6,818 nucleotides of DNA from Candidatus Nesterenkonia stercoripullorum (GTDB lineage: Bacteria; Actinomycetota; Actinomycetes; Actinomycetales; Micrococcaceae), in NCBI GenBank assembly GCA_019114115.1, contig DXGD01000364.1, positions 1-6,818 on the forward strand, in the 5' to 3' direction. Shown in pieces: positions 1 through 5,628 of this stretch. Each line of letters opens with the position of its first letter. The stretch's first letter is position 1. The position numbers were made by a program, and so were the translations under genes. Under the pieces are notes generated by a model that was given only the letters and a program-made list of their open reading frames with translations, had not been told where the DNA came from and searched no databases.

Positions 1-128
1 ACGAGCTCCGGCTTCCACTGCACCGACCGGGCAGCACCCCATTGGGGCGTCTGCTGATAGCTGGCCTCCGGGTAGTCACGCAGGAAGCGCCAGTAGGTGT
101 CGGCTGAGATCTTAGCGATGGTGTACAC
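1..128 (-). CDS. FemA/FemB-like peptidoglycan-bridge peptidyltransferase, N-terminal fragment
   Basis: The reading frame runs off the left edge, so only 42 codons are visible. The protein begins VYTIAKISADTYWRFLRDYP and continues with EASYQQTPQWG (residues 21-31). An aromatic/Phe-Leu helix, then P-x-A-S-(F/Y)-x-Q-(T/S)-x-x-W-G, is the usual N-terminal signature of FemA/FemB/FemX proteins. These enzymes use aminoacyl-tRNA to add amino acids to the lipid II stem peptide at the inner face of the membrane. An in-frame TAG at 156-158 limits the start, and GTG at 126-128 is the only reasonable initiation codon. There is no good Shine-Dalgarno, but TACGGT lies 6 nt upstream, so the mRNA may be leaderless. 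The gene lies 88 bp downstream of the ECF ATPase on the same strand. The GNAT-like catalytic part is outside the window, so the family call rests on one short motif. Confidence 0.6.
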   Translation of the reverse strand, partial: MYTIAKISADTYWRFLRDYPEASYQQTPQWGAARSVQWKPEL

Positions 129-140
129 ACGCTCACCGTA
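129..140 (-). promoter_or_regulatory. Candidate -10 box giving a leaderless FemAB-like mRNA
   Basis: Reading the minus strand, TACGGT (140 to 135) fits the actinobacterial TAnnnT -10 pattern. It is followed by six bases and then the GTG start at 128. That puts the expected +1 on the start codon itself. No convincing -35 box is visible at 16-18 nt spacing. The same geometry occurs in front of the DUF3099 gene. Confidence 0.3.
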
Positions 141-190
141 ATCGGCCGCGTCCCGCTATGGGGCGGTCCATGCGGTAGTGCGCAGTGACA

Positions 191-206
191 GTGCGGGAAC
201 CCGCGC
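191..206 (-). terminator. Hairpin after the ECF ATPase gene, possible weak terminator
   Basis: GTGCGGG (191-197) pairs with CCCGCGC (200-206) through seven pairs, one of them T-G. The apex is AA, so the innermost G-C pair probably opens to give a GAAC-sized loop. It starts about 10 nt past the ATPase stop codon on the minus strand. No T-run follows, so it is at best a weak or factor-assisted terminator, or an RNA-processing hairpin between the ATPase and the FemAB-like gene. Confidence 0.3.
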
Positions 207-216
207 GCTCTCTCCC

Positions 217-936
217 CTAGTCCTCGGAGAGTGCGCGCTCGCGGTAGGCGGCGACGGCAGCTCGCGGCTCGCCGTCGGCGATGATCCGGCCCGAGTCGAA
301 GACGATGACGCGGTCGGCGGCGCTGGCGAAGTCGAGATCGTGGGTGGCATAGATCAGCGGCGCTGAGAGGGTGAGCAGCCGGCGCTGGAACTCCGCAGCA
401 TTGCGCAGGTCCAGCAGCGTGGTCGGCTCGTCGGCCAGCACGAGCCCCGGCTGTGTCGCCAAGACCCCGGCGAGAGCGACTTTCTGGCGTTCGCCGGAGG
501 ACAGATCGTAGATGCTGGAGTCCACCCGGTCGGCCAAGTCCACGGAGGCCAGGATCTCCGCCACCCGCTGCGCCCGTTCACGCGGGGAGCGGATGAGCCG
601 GCGCAGGGAGAAGTCGATGTCCTCACCGACTACGGGCATGATGAGCTGGGCCTGCGGATTGGAGAAGATGAACCCCGTGCGCGGAGTCTGCGGGCTGAAG
701 GACAGCTCACCGGCCGCAGGGGAGAGCAGCCCGGCGATGACCCGCAGGAATGTGGATTTACCGGAACCATTGGCACCTATGACTGCGGTGCGCTGCTGAT
801 CGATCACGAGGGAGACTGGGTGGAGGATGCGACGGGACGTCCCTGAGGAGTCCTCAGCGTCGACGGCGATCCCGGAGAGCGTGATGGTCTGCTGCGGCGC
901 AGATTCCGCCCGTGGCAGCGGGTCAGCAGGGGTCAC
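217..936 (-). CDS. ECF-type (BioM/CbiO-like) ABC transporter ATP-binding protein
   Basis: This is a 239-residue single-domain ABC ATPase. Visible motifs are Walker A GANGSGKST (54-62), the Q-loop region FSNPQAQ (91-97), a following MPVVGEDIDFSL segment (100-111), signature LSSGE (145-149), Walker B LVLADEPT (165-172, catalytic E170), DLLDL-type D-loop (L175-L177) and switch His199 in ATHD. The (N)P-x-x-Q-x-x-x-P-V-x-E-D string and DEPTTLLDLRN are characteristic of ATPases of vitamin and cobalt/nickel ECF importers, especially the biotin type. The predicted role is to power a cytoplasmic-membrane importer. The GTG start at 934-936 is preceded by GGAAGG with 6 nt spacing. No T component (BioN/CbiQ) or S component (such as BioY) lies on either side within the window, so the substrate cannot be assigned. 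Two motif positions differ from the textbook form: Ser92 where a Q-loop Gln is often found, and LSSGE rather than LSGGQ. Confidence 0.85.
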   Translation of the reverse strand: MTPADPLPRAESAPQQTITLSGIAVDAEDSSGTSRRILHPVSLVIDQQRTAVIGANGSGKSTFLRVIAGLLSPAAGELSFSPQTPRTGFIFSNPQAQLIMPVVGEDIDFSLRRLIRSPRERAQRVAEILASVDLADRVDSSIYDLSSGERQKVALAGVLATQPGLVLADEPTTLLDLRNAAEFQRRLLTLSAPLIYATHDLDFASAADRVIVFDSGRIIADGEPRAAVAAYRERALSED

Positions 937-942
937 AGGGCG

Positions 943-948
943 CCTTCC
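943..948 (-). promoter_or_regulatory. Ribosome binding site fixing the ECF ATPase start
   Basis: On the minus strand, GGAAGG lies 6 nt before the GTG at 936. It is the clearest Shine-Dalgarno on that strand here and supports the GTG start over internal codons. Confidence 0.6.
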
Positions 949-1007
949 ACGGACGAAGTCAGTCAGATGTCATCACACCTCGGCCTGAAGGGGCACGAGA
1001 CTCCACG

Positions 1008-1013
1008 AGCATA
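1008..1013 (-). promoter_or_regulatory. Candidate -10 box for the ECF ATPase gene
   Basis: TATGCT, read on the minus strand, matches the TAnnnT pattern. A weak CTGATG lies 18 nt upstream as a possible -35. It would give a 5' leader of about 65 nt. The assignment is tentative because the -35 match is poor. Confidence 0.25.
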
Positions 1014-1019
1014 CTCGAA

Positions 1020-1035
1020 GGTGACCTTGGTCATC
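1020..1035. promoter_or_regulatory. TGACC-TT-GGTCA palindrome, candidate operator
   Basis: GGTGACC-TT-GGTCATC is an inverted repeat with six of seven arm positions matched, and the core TGACC/GGTCA arms are perfect. It lies in the divergent region between the ECF ATPase and ABC-F genes, in the spacer/-35 zone of the candidate minus-strand promoter. The size and symmetry suit a dimeric GntR- or TetR-type repressor. No regulator gene is nearby to identify it. It does not look like the TGAAC-N3-GTTAC BioQ-type biotin operator. Confidence 0.3.
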
Positions 1036-1063
1036 AGACTCGCCCCGAGTCCTGCCCCTCCGG

Positions 1064-1100
1064 TAGGATATTGCGGTCCCCCGGCTGTCGTTCGTCTAGC
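1064..1100 (+). promoter_or_regulatory. Candidate promoter(s) for the ABC-F gene
   Basis: TAGGAT (1064-1069) matches the TAnnnT -10 pattern but has no clear -35. A second option is TTGCGG (1071-1076), an 18 nt spacer and TCTAGC (1095-1100). Either would leave a short leader before the GTG at 1134. Within the leader, GAGA (1117-1120) can pair with TCTC (1126-1129), too short to claim as regulatory. The choice between the two promoters cannot be made from sequence alone. Confidence 0.25.
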
Positions 1101-1133
1101 CGTGCCCTCCATCAGAGAGAACCTGTCTCCGCT

Positions 1134-2732
1134 GTGATCAATGTGTCCAACCTCGAGCTGCGTGTCGGTGCGCGGCTGCTCATGGACGATGTCTCCTTCC
1201 GTATCGATTTCGGGGACAAGATAGGCCTGGTCGGGCGCAATGGCGCCGGCAAGACCACGATGACCAGGGTGCTGGCCGGAGAATCTGCGCCTGGAGGTGG
1301 CAGCGTGGATCGACGCGGTTCCGTCGGCTACCTGCCGCAGGACCCCCGGGTCGACGATATGGAGCAGCTGGCGCGGAACCGGATTCTCTCCGCCCGCGGG
1401 CTCGACGTCGTCGTGTCGAAGATGCGTCAGACCGAGGAGGAAATGGCCTCCGCCGACGACGCCGTCAGGGACAAGGCCATGAACCGCTATTCCGGTCTGG
1501 AAGCCCGTTTCACGGCTGCCGGGGGCTACAGCGCCGAGGCTGAGGCTGCGACGATCTGCGCGAACCTCGACCTTCCCGAGCGCATCCTCTCGCAGCCGCT
1601 GCGCACCCTCTCCGGCGGGCAGCGGCGTCGTGTGGAGCTGGCCCGCATCCTGTTCTCCGACGCCGATACGCTGCTGCTGGACGAGCCCACGAACCACCTG
1701 GACGCCGATTCGATCGCCTGGCTGCGCGAGCACCTGAAGACGTTCCCCGGGGGAGTCCTCATCATCTCCCACGATGTGGACTTGATCGAGGAGACCGTCA
1801 ACAAGGTCCTCTACCTCGATGCGAACCGGCAGACCGTCGACGTCTATGCGATGGGCTGGAAGAAGTACCTCGCCCAGCGTGAGCAGGATGAAGCGCGCCG
1901 CAAGCGCGAGTTCGCCAACGCTGAGAAGAAGGCCGTGGCACTGCGGGCACAGGCTGAGAAGATGCGTGCCAAGGCGACGAAGGCGCAGGCCGCGCAGACC
2001 ATGCTCCGGCGTGCCGACCGCATGATGGCCGGTGTCGAGGGGGAGCGCCAGGCCGAGCGGGTCGCCAATATTCGCTTCCCCACCCCGCAGTCCTGCGGGA
2101 AGACGCCGCTCATGGCCGAGAGCCTGACGAAGTCCTATGGCTCGCTGGAGATCTTCACCGGACTGGACCTGGCTGTGGATCGCGGCTCCAGGGTGGTCAT
2201 CCTGGGCTACAACGGTGCGGGCAAGACGACGCTCATGCGACTGCTGGCAGGGCAGACCGAGCCTGACCGGGGCGGCGTCATCCACGGTCACGGACTGAAG
2301 ATCGGCTACTTCGCGCAGGAGCACGACATGCTCGACACTGAGCGTTCAGTACTGCAGAACATGAAGACCGCGGCGCCGTTCCTCAATGACACCGACCAGC
2401 GCAAGATCCTCGGCTCCTTCCTGTTCTCCGGCGACGACGTCGACAAACCCGCTGAGGTCCTCTCCGGCGGAGAGAAGACTCGACTGGCGCTGGCGACACT
2501 GGTGGCCTCCAAAGCGAATGTGCTGCTGCTCGACGAGCCCACGAATAACCTCGACCCGGCGTCCCGAGAGGAGATCCTGGCGGCCCTGCGCACCTATGAA
2601 GGGGCTGTCGTGCTGATTTCGCACGACCCTGGCGCCGTCGAAGCGCTCAGCCCGGAGCGGGTCGTCCTGCTGCCCGACGGCGTGGAGGACCTGTACACCA
2701 GCGAGTACGAGGACCTCATCACCCTGGAGTGA
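1134..2732 (+). CDS. ABC-F family ATPase (tandem ABC domains, no membrane segment)
   Basis: This is a 532-residue soluble protein with two ABC domains. Domain 1 has Walker A GRNGAGKTT (34-42), Q69, signature LSGGQ (159-163), Walker B LLLDEP (180-185, E184) and His213. A charged, Ala/Lys/Arg-rich helical linker spans about 246-305. Domain 2 has Walker A GYNGAGKTT (358-366), LSGGE (443-447), LLLDEP (464-469, E468) and His497. Tandem domains with this linker and no transmembrane region define ABC-F proteins, which bind the ribosomal E site and either assist translation or displace ribosome-targeting antibiotics. The sequence resembles the widespread actinobacterial type that includes M. tuberculosis Rv1473, which is present in most members and so more likely housekeeping than acquired resistance. 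The start is set at GTG 1134 (VINVSNLEL), which matches family N-termini. The frame stays open upstream to 912, but that extension would cross the divergent promoter region and overlap the ATPase gene. Confidence 0.92.
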   Translation: MINVSNLELRVGARLLMDDVSFRIDFGDKIGLVGRNGAGKTTMTRVLAGESAPGGGSVDRRGSVGYLPQDPRVDDMEQLARNRILSARGLDVVVSKMRQTEEEMASADDAVRDKAMNRYSGLEARFTAAGGYSAEAEAATICANLDLPERILSQPLRTLSGGQRRRVELARILFSDADTLLLDEPTNHLDADSIAWLREHLKTFPGGVLIISHDVDLIEETVNKVLYLDANRQTVDVYAMGWKKYLAQREQDEARRKREFANAEKKAVALRAQAEKMRAKATKAQAAQTMLRRADRMMAGVEGERQAERVANIRFPTPQSCGKTPLMAESLTKSYGSLEIFTGLDLAVDRGSRVVILGYNGAGKTTLMRLLAGQTEPDRGGVIHGHGLKIGYFAQEHDMLDTERSVLQNMKTAAPFLNDTDQRKILGSFLFSGDDVDKPAEVLSGGEKTRLALATLVASKANVLLLDEPTNNLDPASREEILAALRTYEGAVVLISHDPGAVEALSPERVVLLPDGVEDLYTSEYEDLITLE

Positions 2733-2741
2733 AAGCTGCGT

Positions 2742-2783
2742 GAGGCGCCGGGGGTGTGGCCCGGCCCGCGTCACCGTCGCCTC
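2742..2783. terminator. Stem-loops between convergent genes, candidate bidirectional terminator
   Basis: GCCGGG (2747-2752) pairs perfectly with CCCGGC (2760-2765) around a 7 nt loop. An alternative outer stem pairs GAGGCG (2742-2747) with CGCCTC (2778-2783). It lies in the 87 bp gap between the ABC-F stop and the SURF1 stop, where a shared terminator would be expected. No T-tract is present on either side. Confidence 0.35.
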
Positions 2784-2819
2784 GCCAGCCGCGCCCCATC
2801 GCGGCACCTGAGTCAGCTG

Positions 2820-3722
2820 TTACCGGCTGCTGGAGTGGCGCTCCACCCAGGCGTCCTCGTAGTCCTCGTCGGTCAGCTTGCCTGTCCGGAGCCTGTCCCG
2901 GCGCCGGATCTCTCTCAGTCGCTCCTGCCGGGAGGTCCCATGGGCCGAATGGCGTGCATCCTCTTCCAGCCCGAGGCTGGCATCGGCCTCCAGCGAGCGG
3001 ACGTGCAGTCGGGCCGCATACCCCCAGCCGACGAAGCTCAGCAGCCCGAAGGCGTACCACTGCAGCGAATAGGAGAGGTGCGGGCCCTCATCCAGGGCCG
3101 GTCGGCTCAACTGGGACGGCTGCACATCGGGCTCGGGGGACTCCTCGCCCATCAGGGCATACGCACCGTCCACGATGGGGTAGCCGAGGTCGTCCTCGAT
3201 CGCGGCCAGGTCGATCGAGGCGACCTGACCGTCCGGGGCGTCGCGGTCGATGGCGGCCTCTGAGGGTTTGATGCGCACCTCCAGCTCGACCTCACCTGAG
3301 GGCGGATCGGGAAGGTGCGCAGGACGAGAGCCGTCGTCGCTGGCCGTGGGGAGCCAGCCGCGATCCACGATGAGGACGTCGCCGGTCTGTGACTCCTCGA
3401 ATGGCACGAGCACTTCATAACCGATGGATCCCTGGTGGGCGCGATTGCGCACGAGCACGGTATCGTCCGGGCGGTACTGTCCCTCTACCTGCACGACCCG
3501 CCATTCGTCGTCGTCGGACGGAGCGTCGAAGAGGTCCCGGGCCTGCGAGTAGTCCAGCGCGGGCTCATCGTAGTTGGCGACGACGCGATTGATCTCCTGC
3601 ATCGCCTGCTCGCGCCGGTCCAGCTGCCAATGGCCGAGGAAGACGCAGGCCACGGCGAATGCTACGCACAGCGCAAGCCACCCTAGCCAGGTCCCGCTGA
3701 GCAGGAACGCGTACCGTTTCAT
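2820..3722 (-). CDS. SURF1 family cytochrome oxidase biogenesis protein
   Basis: This 300-residue membrane protein has the SURF1 layout. A transmembrane helix spans about 12-30 and is followed by GHWQLDRR. A large extracytoplasmic domain contains VDRGW (119-123). A second helix spans about 219-238, entered by GPHLSYSLQWYAF (213-225). The His215 in this motif matches the invariant His implicated in haem a binding in bacterial Surf1. The predicted role is assembly of the haem a-containing subunit I of aa3-type cytochrome c oxidase at the cytoplasmic membrane. A charged C-terminal tail of about 60 residues follows helix 2, ending in an acidic LTDEDYEDAW segment. It starts with ATG at 3722, overlapping the upstream gene's TGA by 4 bp (ATGA). 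It lacks a strong Shine-Dalgarno, so it is probably translationally coupled. It is the last gene of the DUF3099 cluster. Confidence 0.9.
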   Translation of the reverse strand: MKRYAFLLSGTWLGWLALCVAFAVACVFLGHWQLDRREQAMQEINRVVANYDEPALDYSQARDLFDAPSDDDEWRVVQVEGQYRPDDTVLVRNRAHQGSIGYEVLVPFEESQTGDVLIVDRGWLPTASDDGSRPAHLPDPPSGEVELEVRIKPSEAAIDRDAPDGQVASIDLAAIEDDLGYPIVDGAYALMGEESPEPDVQPSQLSRPALDEGPHLSYSLQWYAFGLLSFVGWGYAARLHVRSLEADASLGLEEDARHSAHGTSRQERLREIRRRDRLRTGKLTDEDYEDAWVERHSSSR

Positions 3723-4060
3723 GAGGGCGGCTCGCCGGCAGGGCCGCTGCCTGCCTGGTCAGCATCACCGGGCTCTTCGGAGCTGCCTGCACCGGACTCT
3801 TCGGAGCTGCCTGCTCCGAGCGGTTCGGTGCTGCGCCAGAAGAGCCGCTGCTGCAGAAAGTGCTCCAGCCATGGGCGGTGCTCATCGCAGGCGAGCCAGA
3901 TCTTCCGCCGCGCAGGCGTGTGGATCTTGGGGTTATTCCACTTGACCTGCCAGACAGCGGCCGCGCGGCATGCCTTGCGCGAGCACTCGGGAACATCCGG
4001 CGCGTCCTGAGGCTGCGGCTGCTCGGAGGAGCCGCTGGCGAGCATAGTGCGAAGGTCCAT
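3719..4060 (-). CDS. Small conserved Cys/His protein coupled to SURF1, function unknown
   Basis: This is a 113-residue soluble protein without a signal peptide or membrane helix. The core (about 24-76) contains C26-x4-C31, then WNNPKIHTPARRK (41-53), then C58-D-E-H61, then WLEHFL. The C-x4-C plus C-x2-H arrangement suggests a single Zn site. I recognise this core as a recurring actinobacterial hypothetical protein, but I know of no tested function. The N-terminus (1-24) and C-terminus (77-113) look disordered. The C-terminal part holds an 8-residue repeat, AGSSEESG/AGSSEEPG. The stop codon overlaps the SURF1 start (ATGA, 3719-3722). Upstream, GGAG lies close to the ATG at 4060 (3 nt spacing); Met6 is an alternative start. 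Coupling to SURF1 suggests, as an inference, a role in oxidase assembly or metal handling. Confidence 0.75.
   Translation of the reverse strand: MDLRTMLASGSSEQPQPQDAPDVPECSRKACRAAAVWQVKWNNPKIHTPARRKIWLACDEHRPWLEHFLQQRLFWRSTEPLGAGSSEESGAGSSEEPGDADQAGSGPAGEPPS
3773..3820. repeat. Two 24-bp tandem repeats inside the Cys/His protein gene
   Basis: Two adjacent units begin with CTCTTCGGAGCTGCCTGC at 3773 and 3797 and differ only in the last few bases. They keep the frame and encode the AGSSEE repeat in the protein's C-terminal tail. Copy number may vary by slippage between strains. Confidence 0.8.
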
Positions 4061-4103
4061 CGTCTCCAGTATCTCAGGTCCGAGGCTCGGGCGTGCGGTG
4101 TTG

Positions 4104-4122
4104 CAGGCCGCGGGGTGGCCTG
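4104..4122 (-). terminator. Hairpin just after the DUF3099 stop codon
   Basis: CAGGCC (4104-4109) pairs perfectly with GGCCTG (4117-4122) around a 7 nt loop, 1 nt past the DUF3099 stop on the minus strand. There is no T-tract. It could dampen read-through into the Cys/His protein and SURF1 genes or protect the upstream mRNA, rather than end transcription. Confidence 0.35.
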
Positions 4123-4123
4123 G

Positions 4124-4591
4124 TCACGACGTCGTGGTCGGGGGCTCGTCCTCTCGGACGATCTCACCTTCGATCGTCTCTGCCTGATCCTGTCCGGAGC
4201 CCGGCTGCGAGTCCGAGTCCACGCCCGAGTCCGATTCCGCGGCGTCGCCGAAGACGGCAGTGTCCTCCCACCACTCGAGGGGTTCAGCCGGGCCGCGGGA
4301 CTGCGCATGCGCGGACTGACTCTGGGCGAGAAGCGGTGACGGCGGCTGCGGGGACTCTTCGCCGCTGTGCAGGTATCGGTCCGTGCCAGCATTGGCCAGG
4401 GTCACCGCGATATACGGCAGCACGACGGCCAGCGCGAGGAAGACCCACGTCAGCCAGTTCTGCATCACGACGGCTAAGATGAAGCACACGACGCGCACTG
4501 TCATCGAGATGGCGTAGCGGATCATCCGCGCGCGCTGCTCCTCAGAGTGCTTCTGCGGTGCCGAGGTGATCGACTGAACGGGATCATGCAC
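4124..4591 (-). CDS. DUF3099 domain-containing membrane protein
   Basis: This is a 155-residue protein. The N-terminal ITSAP (8-12) and SEEQRARMIRYAISMTVR (16-33) match the conserved opening of DUF3099 proteins of Actinobacteria. Two transmembrane helices follow, about 32-45 and 47-66, with VVLPYIAVTLANA at the end of the second. The remaining 90 residues form a polar, acidic tail that is probably disordered and cytoplasmic, with EWWEDTAVFGDA as its only ordered-looking part. The function of DUF3099 is unknown. It begins with GTG at 4591, with no Shine-Dalgarno and a TAAACT box 6 nt upstream, so the mRNA may be leaderless. It is the first gene of the minus-strand cluster with the Cys/His protein (63 bp gap) and SURF1, and is divergent from fabG. 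Confidence 0.88.
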   Translation of the reverse strand: MHDPVQSITSAPQKHSEEQRARMIRYAISMTVRVVCFILAVVMQNWLTWVFLALAVVLPYIAVTLANAGTDRYLHSGEESPQPPSPLLAQSQSAHAQSRGPAEPLEWWEDTAVFGDAAESDSGVDSDSQPGSGQDQAETIEGEIVREDEPPTTTS

Positions 4592-4603
4592 CCCACTAGT
4601 TTA
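4592..4603 (-). promoter_or_regulatory. -10 box for a leaderless DUF3099 mRNA
   Basis: TAAACT (4603 to 4598 on the minus strand) is a strong match to the TAnnnT -10 element. Six bases separate it from the GTG at 4591, so transcription would start on or next to the start codon. No good -35 is visible. It would drive the DUF3099, Cys/His protein and SURF1 genes. Confidence 0.5.
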
Positions 4604-4632
4604 GGCGCCGAACCTGAACACACCCCGGCGAT

Positions 4633-4667
4633 GTGACGCGACGGTCACTGGTGCTCTGACATACAGT
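4633..4667 (+). promoter_or_regulatory. Candidate operator and -10 box upstream of fabG
   Basis: GTGAC (4633-4637) and GTCAC (4644-4648) form a perfect 5 bp inverted repeat with 6 nt between the arms. TACAGT (4662-4667) fits the TAnnnT -10 pattern and would leave a leader of about 115 nt. No convincing -35 is present. A repressor bound at the palindrome would cover the -35 region. The spacing rules out a standard CRP/GlxR site, which is TGTGA-N6-TCACA. Confidence 0.25.
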
Positions 4668-4775
4668 GGTCTGCGAGAGACTGCGGTGTGCTGCTTGCCG
4701 CCGCACAACCAGTGAGCGTGCCAGAGAGGCCCAGCGCATGCGGGCGGCTCAACGGTGAGAGACTCCAAGCCAGAA

Positions 4776-4781
4776 AGAGGA
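4776..4781 (+). promoter_or_regulatory. Ribosome binding site fixing the fabG start
   Basis: AGAGGA lies 6 nt before the ATG at 4788. It chooses that ATG over the in-frame GTG at 4755, which would add 11 polar residues not usual before the first beta strand of FabG. Confidence 0.7.
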
Positions 4782-4787
4782 AGAACT

Positions 4788-5495
4788 ATGGGCGGACGCA
4801 GCGTACTCATTACCGGCGGCAACAGGGGCATCGGCCGCAGCATTGCCGAGCACTTCATCGCCGATGGTGACAAAGTGGCTGTGACCACGCGAACCGGCGA
4901 AGCGCCCGAGGGTGCCCTCGGGGTCGCCGCCGACGTCACCGATGCCGCCTCCGTCGACGCCGCCTTCACCCAGGTGGAGGAAGCCCACGGCCCCGTGGAG
5001 GTGCTCATCGCCAATGCCGGCATCACCCGGGACACCCTCCTGCTGCGGATGGGCGAGGACGATTTCACCGACGTGCTCGACACGAACCTCACCGGCGCTT
5101 TCCGTGTCCTGAAGCGCGCTTCCAAAGGGATGCTGAAATTGCGCCGGGGCCGCGTCGTCCTCATCTCCTCGGTGGTCGGCCTCTATGGCTCACCCGGCCA
5201 GATCAACTATTCGGCGTCCAAGTCGGGGCTGATCGGCATGGCTCGTTCGCTCACCCGTGAACTCGGCGGACGCGGCATCACCGCGAACGTCGTGGCCCCC
5301 GGGTTCGTCCGTTCGGACATGACGGACGCACTGGACGAGGCCACCCAGAAGAAGTACCTCGAGAGCATCCCCGCCGGACGTTTCGCCGAGACCGACGACG
5401 TCGCCCGAGCGGTCCGCTGGGTCGCCTCCGAGGAGGCCGCCTACATCTCAGGCGCGGTGATCCCCGTCGACGGCGGCCTCGGTATGGGTCACTGA
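4788..5495 (+). CDS. fabG: 3-oxoacyl-ACP reductase FabG (MabA-like)
   Basis: This is a 235-residue classical short-chain dehydrogenase/reductase. It has the nucleotide-binding motif TGGNRGIG (9-16), Asp49 after beta strand 3, NAG (76-78) and the catalytic tetrad Asn100, Ser128, Tyr141 and Lys145 in Y-x3-K spacing. All key residues are intact. The C-terminus reads YISGAVIPVDGGLGMGH, nearly the same as mycobacterial MabA/FabG1, including the terminal GMGH. The N-terminal strand and Arg35 position fit NADPH use. It should reduce 3-oxoacyl-ACP to 3-hydroxyacyl-ACP in type II fatty-acid elongation in the cytoplasm. In mycobacteria the next gene is the enoyl reductase inhA. Here the next gene, 133 bp downstream on the same strand, is a Y-X6-K SDR. 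It is divergent from the DUF3099 gene across a 196 bp region. Confidence 0.9.
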   Translation: MGGRSVLITGGNRGIGRSIAEHFIADGDKVAVTTRTGEAPEGALGVAADVTDAASVDAAFTQVEEAHGPVEVLIANAGITRDTLLLRMGEDDFTDVLDTNLTGAFRVLKRASKGMLKLRRGRVVLISSVVGLYGSPGQINYSASKSGLIGMARSLTRELGGRGITANVVAPGFVRSDMTDALDEATQKKYLESIPAGRFAETDDVARAVRWVASEEAAYISGAVIPVDGGLGMGH

Positions 5496-5628
5496 CCGGG
5501 GCTCCTGGGCCTTCACGGCCGGCGTCTTCATCACGGCGTGACGACTGCGTCCGCGCCGACGGAGCTATCACCATCGCATCTTCACCAGCACACCCACACG
5601 ACAGCATCGCAACGAAGGATTCCACACT
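5496..5628. other. Intergenic region between fabG and the second SDR
   Basis: This 133 bp stretch holds GGCC-TTCAC-GGCC (a 4 bp stem) and the short palindrome TCACG-G-CGTGA, neither strong enough to call a terminator. I find no convincing promoter. Near its right end GAAGGA (5614-5619) lies 9 nt before the ATG at 5629 and serves as the ribosome binding site. Whether the two genes are co-transcribed is open. Confidence 0.4.

Noticed and set aside
912..1133. 74-residue upstream extension of the ABC-F frame
   Set aside because: It would overlap the ATPase gene and cross the divergent promoter region; its composition is unlike a protein domain and family members start at the GTG 1134 position.
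963..2324. 453-residue minus-strand open frame
   Set aside because: It lies antisense to the well-supported ABC-F gene and has no recognisable motif; long antisense frames are common in GC-rich genes.
3565..4392. 275-residue minus-strand open frame
   Set aside because: It is an Arg/Ser/Pro-rich shadow in another frame of SURF1, the Cys/His protein and DUF3099 genes.
4632..4649. CRP/GlxR site upstream of fabG
   Set aside because: TGTGA and TCAC are separated by 8 bases, not the 6 of the consensus, and the second half-site lacks the final A.
4755..4787. GTG start for fabG 11 codons upstream
   Set aside because: The strong AGAGGA site points to ATG 4788, and the extra residues (with the RBS inside them) do not fit the family.
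4601..5164. 187-residue minus-strand open frame across the fabG promoter and 5' half
   Set aside because: It is antisense to fabG, with no motif and Ser/Pro/Ala-rich shadow composition.
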